Below, one piece after another: positions 15,001-30,000 of a stretch of DNA of 64,000 nt. A program made the position numbers and the translations under genes. The DNA comes from Macrostomum hystrix (Eukaryota; Platyhelminthes; Macrostomidae), in assembly GCA_950097015.1 (NCBI GenBank), contig CATNEN010000041.1:2769501-2833500 (forward strand). The letters run 5' to 3'. Under the pieces are notes generated by a model, which ran no database searches, had not been told where the DNA came from, and worked only from the letters and a program-made list of their open reading frames with translations. The first letter of the stretch is position 1, and each line of letters begins with the position of its first letter.

Positions 15001-18000
15001 AATGCATTCAGCCAGCTGTTATACTCAGAATGCATTCAGCCAGCTGTTATACTCAGAATGCATTCAGCCAGCTGTTATACTCAGAATGCATTCAGCCAGC
15101 TGTTATCATCAGAATGCATTCAGCCAGCTGTTATCCTCAGAATACATTCAGCCAGCTGTTATCCTCAGAATACATTCAGCCAGCTGTTATTCTCAGAATG
15201 CATTCAGCCAGCTGTTATACTCAGAATGCATTCAGGCAGCTGTTATCACCAGAATGCATTCAGCCAGCTGTTATCACCAGAATGCATTCAGCCAGCTGTT
15301 ATTCTCAGAATGCATTCAGCCAGCTGTTATTCTCAGAATACATTCAGCCAGCTGTTATACTCAGAATGCATTCAGGCAGCTGTTATCACCAGAATGCATT
15401 CAGCCAGCTGTTATTCTCAGAATACATTCAGCCAGCTGTTATTCTCAGAATGCATTCAGCCAGCTGATTATCATCAGAATACATTCAGCCAGCTGTTATA
15501 CTCAGAATACATTCAGCCAGCTGTTATACTCAGAATGCATTCAGCCAGCTGTTATACTCAGAATGCATTCAGCCAGCTGTTATCCTCAGAATACATTCAG
15601 CCAGCTGTTATTCTCAGAATGCATTCAGCCAGCTGATTATCATCAGAATACATTCAGCCAGCTGTTATCCTCAGAATACATTCAGCCAGCTGTTATACTC
15701 AGAATGCATTCAGCCAGCTGTTATACTCAGAATGCATTCAGCCAGCTGTTATCCTCAGAATACATTCAGCCAGCTGTTATACTCAGAATGCATTCAGCCA
15801 GCTGTTTTCCTCAGAAAACATTCAGCCAGCTGTTATTCTCAGAATACATTCAGCCAGCTGTTATACTCAGAATGCATTCAGCCAGCTGTTATACTCAGAA
15901 TGCATTCAGGCAGCTGTTTTCCTCAGAATGCATTCAGCCAGCTGTTATCCTCAGAATACTTTCAGCCAGCTGTTATACTCAGAATACATTCAGCCAGCTG
16001 TTATACTCAGAATACATTCAGCCAGCTGTTATACTCAGAATGCATTCAGCCAGCTGTTATACTCAGAATGCATTCAGCCAGCTGTTATACTCAGAATGCA
16101 TTCAGCCAGCTGTTATACTCAGAATACATTCAGCCAGCTGTTATACTCAGAATGCATTCAGCCAGCTGTTTTCCTCAGAATACATTCAGCCAGCTGTTAT
16201 ACTCAGAATGCATTCAGCCAGCTGTTATTCTCAGAATACATTCAGACAGCTGTTATACTCAGAATGCATTCAGCCAGCTGTTATCCTCAGAATACATTCA
16301 GCCAGCTGTTATCATCAGAATACATTCAGCCAGCTGTTATCCTCAGAATGCATTCAGCTAGCTGTAATACTCAGAATGCATTCAGCCAGCTGTTATCACC
16401 AGAATACTTTCAGCCAGCTGTTATACTCAGAATACATTCAGCCAGCTGTTATACTCAGAATGCATTCAGCCAGCTGTTATACTCAGAATGCATTCAGCCA
16501 GCTGTTATACTCAGAATGCATTCAGCCAGCTGTTATACTCAGAATGCATTCAGCCAGCTGTTATACTCAGAATACATTCAGCCAGCTGTTATACTCAGAA
16601 TGCATTCAGCCAGCTGTTTTCCTCAGAATACATTCAGCCAGCTGTTATACTCAGAATGCATTCAGCCAGCTGTTATTCTCAGAATACATTCAGCCAGCTG
16701 TTATACTCAGAATGCATTCAGCCAGCTGTTATCCTCAGAATACATTCAGCCAGCTGTTATCATCAGAATACATTCAGCCAGCTGTTATCCTCAGAATGCA
16801 TTCAGCTAGCTGTAATACTCAGAATGCATTCAGCCAGCTGTTATCACCAGAATGCATTCAGCCAGCTGTTATACTCAGAATGCATTCAGCCAGCTGTTAT
16901 CCTCAGAATACATTCAGCCAGCTGTTATCCTCAGAATACATTCAGCCAGCTGTTATACTCAGAATGCATTCAGCCAGCTGTTATACTCAGAATGCATTCA
17001 GCCAGCTGTTATCCTCAGAATACATTCAGCCAGCTGTTATACTCAGAATGCATTCAGCCAGCTGTTTTCCTCAGAATACATTCAGCCAGCTGTTATTCTC
17101 AGAATACATTCAGCCAGCTGTTATACTCAGAATGCATTCAGCCAGCTGTTATACTCAGAATGCATTCAGGCAGCTGTTTTCCTCAGAATGCATTCAGCCA
17201 GCTGTTATCCTCAGAATACTTTCAGCCAGCTGTTATACTCAGAATACATTCAGCCAGCTGTTATACTCAGAATACATTCAGCCAGCTGTTATACTCAGAA
17301 TGCATTCAGCCAGCTGTTATACTCAGAATGCATTCAGGCAGCTGTTTTCCTCAGAATGCATTCAGCCAGCTGTTATACTCAGAATACATTCAGCCAGCTG
17401 TTATACTCAGAATACATTCAGCCAGCTGTTATACTCAGAATGCATTCAGCCAGCTGTTATACTCAGAATGCATTCAGCCAGCTGTTATACTCAGAATGCA
17501 TTCAGCCAGCTGTTATACTCAGAATACATTCAGCCAGCTGTTATACTCAGAATGCATTCAGCCAGCTGTTATACTCAGAATGCATTCAGCCAGCTGTTAT
17601 ACTCAGAATGCATTCAGCCAGCTGTTATCCTCAGAATACTTTCAGCCAGCTGTTATCATCAGAATACATTCAGCCAGCTGTTATTCTCAGAATACATTCA
17701 GCCAGCTGTTATACTCAGAATGCATTCAGCCAGCTGTTTTCCTCAGAATACATTCAGCCAGCTGTTATTCTCAGAATACATTCAGCCAGCTGTTATACTC
17801 AGAATACATTCAGCCAGCTGTTATACTCAGAATGCATTCAGCCAGCTGTTATCCTCAGAATGCATTCAGCCAGCTGTTATACTCAGAATGCATTCAGCCA
17901 GCTGTTATCACCAGAATGCATTCAGCCAGCTGTTATCACCAGAATGCATTCAGCCAGCTGTTATTCTCAGAATGCATTCAGCCAGCTGTTATTCTCAGAA

Positions 18001-21000
18001 TACATTCAGCCAGCTGTTATACTCAGAATGCGTTCAGGCAGCTGTTATCACCAGAATGCATTCAGCCAGCTGTTATTCTCAGAATACATTCAGCCAGCTG
18101 TTATTCTCAGAATGCATTCAGCCAGCTGATTATCATCAGAATACATTCAGCCAGCTGTTATACTCAGAATACATTCAGCCAGCTGTTATACTCAGAATGC
18201 ATTCAGCCAGCTGTTATACTCAGAATGCATTCAGCCAGCTGTTATCCTCAGAATACATTCAGCCAGCTGTTATTCTCAGAATGCATTCAGCCAGCTGATT
18301 ATCATCAGAATACATTCAGCCAGCTGTTATCCTCAGAATACATTCAGCCAGCTGTTATACTCAGAATGCATTCAGCCAGCTGTTATACTCAGAATGCATT
18401 CAGCCAGCTGTTATCCTCAGAATACATTCAGCCAGCTGTTATACTCAGAATGCATTCAGCCAGCTGTTTTCCTCAGAATACATTCAGCCAGCTGTTATTC
18501 TCAGAATACATTCAGCCAGCTGTTATACTCAGAATGCATTCAGCCAGCTGTTATACTCAGAATGCATTCAGGCAGCTGTTTTCCTCAGAATGCATTCAGC
18601 CAGCTGTTATCCTCAGAATACTTTCAGCCAGCTGTTATACTCAGAATACATTCAGCCAGCTGTTATACTCAGAATACATTCAGCCAGCTGTTATACTCAG
18701 AATGCATTCAGCCAGCTGTTATACTCAGAATGCATTCAGCCAGCTGTTATACTCAGAATGCATTCAGCCAGCTGTTATACTCAGAATACATTCAGCCAGC
18801 TGTTATACTCAGAATGCATTCAGCCAGCTGTTTTCCTCAGAATACATTCAGCCAGCTGTTATACTCAGAATGCATTCAGCCAGCTGTTATTCTCAGAATA
18901 CATTCAGCCAGCTGTTATACTCAGAATGCATTCAGCCAGCTGTTATCCTCAGAATACATTCAGCCAGCTGTTATCATCAGAATACATTCAGCCAGCTGTT
19001 ATCCTCAGAATGCATTCAGCTAGCTGTAATACTCAGAATGCATTCAGCCAGCTGTTATCACCAGAATGCATTCAGCCAGCTGTTATACTCAGAATGCATT
19101 CAGCCAGCTGTTATACTCAGAATGCATTCAGCCAGCTGTTATCCTCAGAATACATTCAGCCAGCTGTTATCCTCAGAATGCATTCAGCCAGCTGTTATAC
19201 TCAGAATGCATTCAGCCAGCTGTTATACTCAGAATGCATTCAGCCAGCTGTTATACTCAGAATGCATTCAGCCAGCTGTTATACTCAGAATGCATTCAGC
19301 CAGCTGTTATCCTCAGAATACATTCAGCCAGCTGTTATTCTCAGAATACATTCAGCCAGCTGTTATACTCAGAATGCATTCAGGCAGCTGTTTTCCTCAG
19401 AATACATTCAGCCAGCTGTTATTCTCAGAATACATTCAGCCAGCTGTTATACTCAGAATGCATTCAGGCAGCTGTTTTCCTCAGAATGCATTCAGCCAGC
19501 TGTTATCCTCAGAATACATTCAGCCAGCTGTTATACTCAGAATACATTCAGCCAGCTGTTATACTCAGAATGCATTCAGCCAGCTGTTATACTCAGAATG
19601 CATTCAGCCAGCTGTTATCCTCAGAATACATTCAGCCAGCTGTTATTCTCTGAATGCATTCAGCCAGCTGATTATCATCAGAATACATTCAGCCAGCTGT
19701 TATCCTCAGAATACATTCAGCCAGCTGTTATACTCAGAATGCATTCAGCCAGCTGTTATACTCAGAATGCATTCAGCCAGCTGTTATCCTCAGAATACAT
19801 TCAGCCAGCTGTTATACTCAGAATGCATTCAGCCAGCTGTTTTCCTCAGAATACATTCAGCCAGCTGTTATTCTCAGAATACATTCAGCCAGCTGTTATA
19901 CTCAGAATGCATTCAGCCAGCTGCTATACTCAGAATGCATTCAGGCAGCTGTTTTCCTCAGAATGCATTCAGCCAGCTGTTATCCTCAGAATACTTTCAG
20001 CCAGCTGTTATACTCAGAATACATTCAGCCAGCTGTTATACTCAGAATACATTCAGCCAGCTGTTATACTCAGAATGCATTCAGCCAGCTGTTATACTCA
20101 GAATGCATTCAGCCAGCTGTTATACTCAGAATGCATTCAGCCAGCTGTTATACTCAGAATACATTCAGCCAGCTGTTATACTCAGAATACATTCAGCCAG
20201 CTGTTATACTCAGAATACATTCAGCCAGCTGTTATACTCAGAATGCATTCAGCCAGCTGTTATCCTCAGAATACATTCAGCCAGCTGTTATTCTCAGAAT
20301 ACATTCAGCCAGCTGTTATACTCAGAATGCATTCAGGCAGCTGTTTTCCTCAGAATACATTCAGCCAGCTGTTATTCTCAGAATACATTCAGCCAGCTGT
20401 TATACTCAGAATGCATTCAGGCAGCTGTTTTCCTCAGAATGCATTCAGCCAGCTGTTATCCTCAGAATACATTCAGCCAGCTGTTATCCTCAGAATGCAT
20501 TCAGCTAGCTGTAATACTCAGAATGCATTCAGCCAGCTGTTATCACCAGAATGCATTCAGCCAGCTGTTATACTCAGAATGCATTCAGCCAGCTGTTATA
20601 CTCAGAATGCATTCAGCCAGCTGTTATCCTCAGAATACATTCAGCCAGCTGTTATTCTCAGAATGCATTCAGCCAGCTGATTATCATCAGAATACATTCA
20701 GCCAGCTGTTATCCTCAGAATACATTCAGCCAGCTGTTATACTCAGAATGCATTCAGCCAGCTGTTATACTCAGAATGCATTCAGCCAGCTGTTATCCTC
20801 AGAATACATTCAGCCAGCTGTTATACTCAGAATGCATTCAGCCAGCTGTTTTCCTCAGAATACATTCAGCCAGCTGTTATTCTCAGAATACATTCAGCCA
20901 GCTGTTATACTCAGAATGCATTCAGCCAGCTGTTATACTCAGAATGCATTCAGCCAGCTGTTATACTCAGAATGCATTCAGCCAGCTGTTATACTCAGAA

Positions 21001-24000
21001 TGCATTCAGCCAGCTGTTATCCTCAGAATACTTTCAGCCAGCTGTTATCATCAGAATACATTCAGCCAGCTGTTATTCTCAGAATACATTCAGCCAGCTG
21101 TTATACTCAGAATGCATTCAGCCAGCTGTTTTCCTCAGAATACATTCAGCCAGCTGTTATTCTCAGAATACATTCAGCCAGCTGTTATACTCAGAATACA
21201 TTCAGCCAGCTGTTATACTCAGAATGCATTCAGCCAGCTGTTATCCTCAGAATGCATTCAGCCAGCTGTTATACTCAGAATGCATTCAGCCAGCTGTTAT
21301 CACCAGAATGCATTCAGCCAGCTGTTATCACCAGAATGCATTCAGCCAGCTGTTATTCTCAGAATGCATTCAGCCAGCTGTTATTCTCAGAATACATTCA
21401 GCCAGCTGTTATACTCAGAATGCATTCAGGCAGCTGTTATCACCAGAATGCATTCAGCCAGCTGTTATTCTCAGAATACATTCAGCCAGCTGTTATTCTC
21501 AGAATGCATTCAGCCAGCTGATTATCATCAGAATACATTCAGCCAGCTGTTATACTCAGAATACATTCAGCCAGCTGTTATACTCAGAATGCATTCAGCC
21601 AGCTGTTATACTCAGAATGCATTCAGCCAGCTGTTATCCTCAGAATACATTCAGCCAGCTGTTATTCTCAGAATGCATTCAGCCAGCTGATTATCATCAG
21701 AATACATTCAGCCAGCTGTTATCCTCAGAATACATTCAGCCAGCTGTTATACTCAGAATGCATTCAGCCAGCTGTTATACTCAGAATGCATTCAGCCAGC
21801 TGTTATCCTCAGAATACATTCAGCCAGCTGTTATACTCAGAATGCATTCAGCCAGCTGTTTTCCTCAGAATACATTCAGCCAGCTGTTATTCTCAGAATA
21901 CATTCAGCCAGCTGTTATACTCAGAATGCATTCAGCCAGCTGTTATACTCAGAATGCATTCAGGCAGCTGTTTTCCTCAGAATGCATTCAGCCAGCTGTT
22001 ATCCTCAGAATACTTTCAGCCAGCTGTTATACTCAGAATACATTCAGCCAGCTGTTATACTCAGAATACATTCAGCCAGCTGTTATACTCAGAATGCATT
22101 CAGCCAGCTGTTATCCTCAGAATACTTTCAGCCAGCTGTTATCATCAGAATACATTCAGCCAGCTGTTATTCTCAGAATACATTCAGCCAGCTGTTATAC
22201 TCAGAATGCATTCAGCCAGCTGTTTTCCTCAGAATACATTCAGCCAGCTGTTATTCTCAGAATACATTCAGCCAGCTGTTATACTCAGAATACATTCAGC
22301 CAGCTGTTATACTCAGAATGCATTCAGCCAGCTGTTATCCTCAGAATGCATTCAGCCAGCTGTTATACTCAGAATGCATTCAGCCAGCTGTTATCACCAG
22401 AATGCATTCAGCCAGCTGTTATCACCAGAATGCATTCAGCCAGCTGTTATTCTCAGAATACATTCAGCCAGCTGTTATTCTCAGAATACATTCAGCCAGC
22501 TGTTATACTCAGAATGCATTCAGGCAGCTGTTATCGCCAGAATGCATTCAGCCAGCTGTTATTCTCAGAATACATTCAGCCAGCTGTTATTCTCAGAATG
22601 CATTCAGCCAGCTGATTATCATCAGAATACATTCAGCCAGCTGTTATACTCAGAATACATTCAGCCAGCTGTTATACTCAGAATGCATTCAGCCAGCTGT
22701 TATACTCAGAATGCATTCAGCCAGCTGTTATCCTCAGAATACATTCAGCCAGCTGTTATTCTCAGAATGCATTCAGCCAGCTGATTATCATCAGAATACA
22801 TTCAGCCAGCTGTTATCCTCAGAATACATTCAGCCAGCTGTTATACTCAGAATGCATTCAGCCAGCTGTTATACTCAGAATGCATTCAGCCAGCTGTTAT
22901 CCTCAGAATACATTCAGCCAGCTGTTATACTCAGAATGCATTCAGCCAGCTGTTTTCCTCAGAATACATTCAGCCAGCTGTTATTCTCAGAATACATTCA
23001 GCCAGCTGTTATACTCAGAATGCATTCAGCCAGCTGTTATACTCAGAATGCATTCAGGCAGCTGTTTTCCTCAGAATGCATTCAGCCAGCTGTTATCCTC
23101 AGAATACTTTCAGCCAGCTGTTATACTCAGAATACATTCAGCCAGCTGTTATACTCAGAATACATTCAGCCAGCTGTTATACTCAGAATGCATTCAGCCA
23201 GCTGTTATACTCAGAATGCATTCAGCCAGCTGTTATACTCAGAATGCATTCAGCCAGCTATTATACTCAGAATACATTCAGCCAGCTGTTATACTCAGAA
23301 TGCATTCAGCCAGCTGTTTTCCTCAGAATACATTCAGCCAGCTGTTATACTCAGAATGCATTCAGCCAGCTGTTATTCTCAGAATACATTCAGCCAGCTG
23401 TTATACTCAGAATGCATTCAGCCAGCTGTTATCCTCAGAATACATTCAGCCAGCTGTTATCATCAGAATACATTCAGCCAGCTGTTATCCTCAGAATGCA
23501 TTCAGCTAGCTGTAATACTCAGAATGCATTCAGCCAGCTGTTATCACCAGAATGCATTCAGCCAGCTGTTATACTCAGAATGCATTCAGCCAGCTGTTAT
23601 ACTCAGAATGCATTCAGCCAGCTGTTATCCTCAGAATACATTCAGCCAGCTGTTATCCTCAGAATGCATTCAGCCAGCTGTTATACTCAGAATGCATTCA
23701 GCCAGCTGTTATACTCAGAATGCATTCAGCCAGCTGTTATACTCAGAATGCATTCAGCCAGCTGTTATACTCAGAATGCATTCAGCCAGCTGTTATCCTC
23801 AGAATACATTCAGCCAGCTGTTATACTCAGAATACATTCAGCCAGCTGTTATTCTCAGAATACATTCAGCCAGCTGTTATCCTCAGAATGCATTCAGCCA
23901 GCTGTTATACTCAGAATGCATTCAGCCAGCTGTTATCATCAGAATACATTCAGCCAGCTGTTATTCTCAGAATACATTCAGCCAGCTGTTATACTCAGAA

Positions 24001-27000
24001 TGCATTCAGCCAGCTGTTTTCCTCAGAATACATTCAGCCAGCTGTTATTCTCAGAATACATTCAGCCAGCTGTTATACTCAGAATGCATTCAGCCAGCTG
24101 TTATCCTCAGAATACATTCAGCCAGCTGTTATACTCAGAATGCATTCACCCAGCTGTTATACTCAGAATGCATTCAGCCAGCTGTTATCATCAGAATACA
24201 TTCAGCCAGCTGTTATTCTCAGAATACATTCAGCCAGCTGTTATACTCAGAATGCATTCAGCCAGCTGTTTTCCTCAGAATACATTCAGCCAGCTGTTAT
24301 TCTCAGAATACATTCAGCCAGCTGTTATACTCAGAATGCATTCAGGCAGCTGTTTTCCTCAGAATGCATTCAGCCAGCTGTTATCCTCAGAATACATTCA
24401 GCCAGCTGTTATACTCAGAATACATTCAGCCAGCTGTTATACTCAGAATGCATTCAGCCAGCTGTTATACTCAGAATGCATTCAGCCAGCTGTTATCCTC
24501 AGAATACATTCAGCCAGCTGTTATTCTCAGAATGCATTCAGCCAGCTGATTATCATCAGAATACATTCAGCCAGCTGTTATCCTCAGAATACATTCAGCC
24601 AGCTGTTATACTCAGAATGCATTCAGCCAGCTGTTATACTCAGAATGCATTCAGCCAGCTGTTATCCTCAGAATACATTCAGCCAGCTGTTATACTCAGA
24701 ATGCATTCAGCCAGCTGTTTTCCTCAGAATACATTCAGCCAGCTGTTATTCTCAGAATACATTCAGCCAGCTGTTATACTCAGAATGCATTCAGCCAGCT
24801 GTTATACTCAGAATGCATTCAGGCAGCTGTTTTCCTCAGAATGCATTCAGCCAGCTGTTATCCTCAGAATACTTTCAGCCAGCTGTTATACTCAGAATAC
24901 ATTCAGCCAGCTGTTATACTCAGAATACATTCAGCCAGCTGTTATACTCAGAATGCATTCAGCCAGCTGTTATACTCAGAATGCATTCAGCCAGCTGTTA
25001 TACTCAGAATGCATTCAGCCAGCTGTTATACTCAGAATGCATTCAGCCAGCTGTTATACTCAGAATGCATTCAGCCAGCTGTTATACTCAGAATGCATTC
25101 AGCCAGCTGTTATACTCAGAATGCATTCAGCCAGCTGTTATCCTCAGAATACATTCAGCCAGCTGTTATACTCAGAATACATTCAGCCAGCTGTTATTCT
25201 CAGAATACATTCCGCCAGCTGTTATACTCAGAATGCATTCAGCCAGCTGTTATACTCAGAATGCATTCAGCCAGCTGTTATCCTCAGAATACATTCAGCC
25301 AGCTGTTATTCTCAGAATGCATTCAGCCAGCTGATTATCATCAGAATACATTCAGCCAGCTGTTATCCTCAGAATACATTCAGCCAGCTGTTATACTCAG
25401 AATGCATTCAGCCAGCTGTTATACTCAGAATGCATTCAGCCAGCTGTTATCCTCAGAATACATTCAGCCAGCTGTTATACTCAGAATGCATTCAGCCAGC
25501 TGTTTTCCTCAGAATACATTCAGCCAGCTGTTATTCTCAGAATACATTCAGCCAGCTGTTATACTCAGAATGCATTCAGCCAGCTGTTATACTCAGAATG
25601 CATTCAGGCAGCTGTTTTCCTCAGAATGCATTCAGCCAGCTGTTATCCTCAGAATACTTTCAGCCAGCTGTTATACTCAGAATACATTCAGCCAGCTGTT
25701 ATACTCAGAATGCATTCAGCCAGCTGTTATACTCAGAATGCATTCAGCCAGCTGTTATACTCAGAATGCATTCAGCCAGCTGTTATACTCAGAATGCATT
25801 CAGCCAGCTGTTATACTCAGAATACATTCAGCCAGCTGTTATACTCAGAATGCATTCAGCCAGCTGTTTTCCTCAGAATACATTCAGCCAGCTGTTATAC
25901 TCAGAATGCATTCAGCCAGCTGTTATTCTCAGAATACATTCAGCCAGCTGTTATACTCAGAATGCATTCAGCCAGCTGTTATCCTCAGAATACATTCAGC
26001 CAGCTGTTATCATCAGAATACATTCAGCCAGCTGTTATCCTCAGAATGCATTCAGCTAGCTGTAATACTCAGAATGCATTCAGCCAGCTGTTATCACCAG
26101 AATGCATTCAGCCAGCTGTTATACTCAGAATGCATTCAGCCAGCTGTTATACTCAGAATGCATTCAGCCAGCTGTTATCCTCAGAATACATTCAGCCAGC
26201 TGTTATCCTCAGAATGCATTCAGCCAGCTGTTATACTCAGAATGCATTCAGCCAGCTGTTATACTCAGAATGCATTCAGCCAGCTGTTATACTCAGAATG
26301 CATTCAGCCAGCTGTTATACTCAGAATGCATTCAGCCAGCTGTTATCCTCAGAATACATTCAGCCAGCTGTTATACTCAGAATACATTCAGCCAGCTGTT
26401 ATTCTCAGAATACATTCCGCCAGCTGTTATCCTCAGAATGCATTCAGCCAGCTGTTATACTCAGAATGCATTCAGCCAGCTGTTATCATCAGAATACATT
26501 CAGCCAGCTGTTATTCTCAGAATACATTCAGCCAGCTGTTATACTCAGAATGCATTCAGCCAGCTGTTTTCCTCAGAATACATTCAGCCAGCTGTTATTC
26601 TCAGAATACATTCAGCCAGCTGTTATACTCAGAATGCATTCAGCCAGCTGTTATCCTCAGAATACATTCAGCCAGCTGTTATACTCAGAATGCATTCACC
26701 CAGCTGTTATACTCAGAATGCATTCAGCCAGCTGTTATCATCAGAATACATTCAGCCAGCTGTTATTCTCAGAATACATTCAGCCAGCTGTTATTCTCAG
26801 AATGCATTCAGCCAGCTGTTTTCCTCAGAATACATTCAGCCAGCTGTTATTCTCAGAATACATTCAGCCAGCTGTTATACTCAGAATGCATTCAGGCAGC
26901 TGTTTTCCTCAGAATGCATTCAGCCAGCTGTTATCCTCAGAATACATTCAGCCAGCTGTTATACTCAGAATACATTCAGCCAGCTGTTATACTCAGAATG

Positions 27001-30000
27001 CATTCAGCCAGCTGTTATACTCAGAATGCATTCAGCCAGCTGTTATCCTCAGAATACATTCAGCCAGCTGTTATTCTCAGAATGCATTCAGCCAGCTGAT
27101 TATCATCAGAATACATTCAGCCAGCTGTTATCCTCAGAATACATTCAGCCAGCTGTTATACTCAGAATGCATTCAGCCAGCTGTTATACTCAGAATGCAT
27201 TCAGCCAGCTGTTATCCTCAGAATACATTCAGCCAGCTGTTATACTCAGAATGCATTCAGCCAGCTGTTTTCCTCAGAATACATTCAGCCAGCTGTTATT
27301 CTCAGAATACATTCAGCCAGCTGTTATACTCAGAATGCATTCAGCCAGCTGTTATACTCAGAATGCATTCAGGCAGCTGTTTTCCTCAGAATGCATTCAG
27401 CCAGCTGTTATCCTCAGAATACTTTCAGCCAGCTGTTATACTCAGAATACATTCAGCCAGCTGTTATACTCAGAATACATTCAGCCAGCTGTTATACTCA
27501 GAATGCATTCAGCCAGCTGTTATACTCAGAATGCATTCAGCCAGCTGTTTTACTCAGAATGCATTCAGCCAGCTGTTATACTCAGAATACATTCAGCCAG
27601 CTGTTATACTCAGAATGCATTCAGCCAGCTGTTTTCCTCAGAATACATTCAGCCAGCTGTTATACTCAGAATGCATTCAGCCAGCTGTTATTCTCAGAAT
27701 ACATTCAGCCAGCTGTTATACTCAGAATGCATTCAGCCAGCTGTTATCCTCAGAATACATTCAGCCAGCTGTTATCATCAGAATACATTCAGCCAGCTGT
27801 TATCCTCAGAATGCATTCAGCTAGCTGTAATACTCAGAATGCATTCAGCCAGCTGTTATCACCAGAATGCATTCAGCCAGCTGTTATACTCAGAATGCAT
27901 TCAGCCAGCTGTTATACTCAGAATGCATTCAGCCAGCTGTTATCCTCAGAATACATTCAGCCAGCTGTTATCCTCAGAATGCATTCAGCCAGCTGTTATA
28001 CTCAGAATGCATTCAGCCAGCTGTTATACTCAGAATGCATTCAGCCAGCTGTTATACTCAGAATGCATTCAGCCAGCTGTTATACTCAGAATGCATTCAG
28101 CCAGCTGTTATCCTCAGAATACATTCAGCCAGCTGTTATACTCAGAATACATTCAGCCAGCTGTTATTCTCAGAATACATTCAGCCAGCTGTTATCCTCA
28201 GAATGCATTCAGCCAGCTGTTATCACCAGAATGCATTCAGCCAGCTGTTATACTCAGAATGCATTCAGCCAGCTGTTATTCTCAGAATACATTCAGCCAG
28301 CTGTTATACTCAGAATGCATTCAGCCAGCTGTTATCCTCAGAATACATTCAGCCAGCTGTTATTCTCAGAATACATTCAGCCAGCTGTTATACTCAGAAT
28401 GCATTCAGCCAGCTGTTATCCTCAGAATACATTCAGCCAGCTGTTATACTCAGAATGCATTCACCCAGCTGTTATACTCAGAATGCATTCAGCCAGCTGT
28501 TATCATCAGAATACATTCAGCCAGCTGTTATTCTCAGAATACATTCAGCCAGCTGTTATACTCAGAATGCATTCAGCCAGCTGTTTTCCTCAGAATACAT
28601 TCAGCCAGCTGTTATTCTCAGAATACATTCAGCCAGCTGTTATACTCAGAATGCATTCAGGCAGCTGTTTTCCTCAGAATGCATTCAGCCAGCTGTTATC
28701 CTCAGAATACATTCAGCCAGCTGTTATTCTCAGAATGCATTCAGCCAGCTGATTATCATCAGAATACATTCAGCCAGCTGTTATACTCAGAATGCATTCA
28801 GCCAGCTGTTATACTCAGAATGCATTCAGCCAGCTGTTATACTCAGAATGCATTCAGCCAGCTGTTATACTCAGAATGCATTCAGCCAGCTGTTATACTC
28901 AGAATGCATTCAGCCAGCTGTTATACTCAGAATGCATTCAGCCAGCTGTTATTCTCAGAATACATTCAGCCAGCTGTTATACTCAGAATGCATTCAGGCA
29001 GCTGTTATCACCAGAATGCATTCAGCCAGCTGTTATTCTCAGAATACATTCAGCCAGCTGTTATTCTCAGAATGCATTCAGCCAGCTGATTATCATCAGA
29101 ATACATTCAGCCAGCTGTTATACTCAGAATACATTCAGCCAACTGTTATACTCAGAATGCATTCAGCTAGCTGTTATACTCAGAATGCATTCAGCCAGCT
29201 GTTATCCTCAGAATACATTCAGCCAGCTGTTATTCTCAGAATGCATTCAGCCAGCTGATTATCATCAGAATACATTCAGCCAGCTGTTATCCTCAGAATA
29301 CATTCAGCCAGCTGTTATACTCAGAATGCATTCAGCCAGCTGTTATACTCAGAATGCATTCAGCCAGCTGTTATCCTCAGAATACATTCAGCCAGCTGTT
29401 ATACTCAGAATGCATTCAGCCAGCTGTTTTCCTCAGAATACATTCAGCCAGCTGTTATTCTCAGAATACATTCAGCCAGCTGTTATACTCAGAATGCATT
29501 CAGCCAGCTGTTATACTCAGAATGCATTCAGCCAGCTGTTATACTCAGAATGCATTCAGGCAGCTGTTTTCCTCAGAATGCATTCAGCCAGCTGTTATCC
29601 TCAGAATACTTTCAGCCAGCTGTTATCATCAGAATACATTCAGCCAGCTGTTATTCTCAGAATGCATTCAGCCAGCTGTTATACTCAGAATGCATTCAGG
29701 CAGCTGTTATCACCAGAATGCATTCAGCCAGCTGTTATCACCAGAATGCATTCAGCCAGCTGTTATTCTCAGAATACATTCAGCCAGCTGTTATTCTCAG
29801 AATACATTCAGCCAGCTGTTATTCTCAGAATACATTCAGCCAGCTGTTATTCTCAGAATACATTCAGCCAGCTGTTATTCTCAGAATGCATTCAGCCAGC
29901 TGTTATACTCAGAATGCATTCAGCTAGCTGTTATCCTCAGAATGCATTCAGCCAGCTGTTATCATCAGAATACATTCAGCCAGCTGTTATACTCAGAATG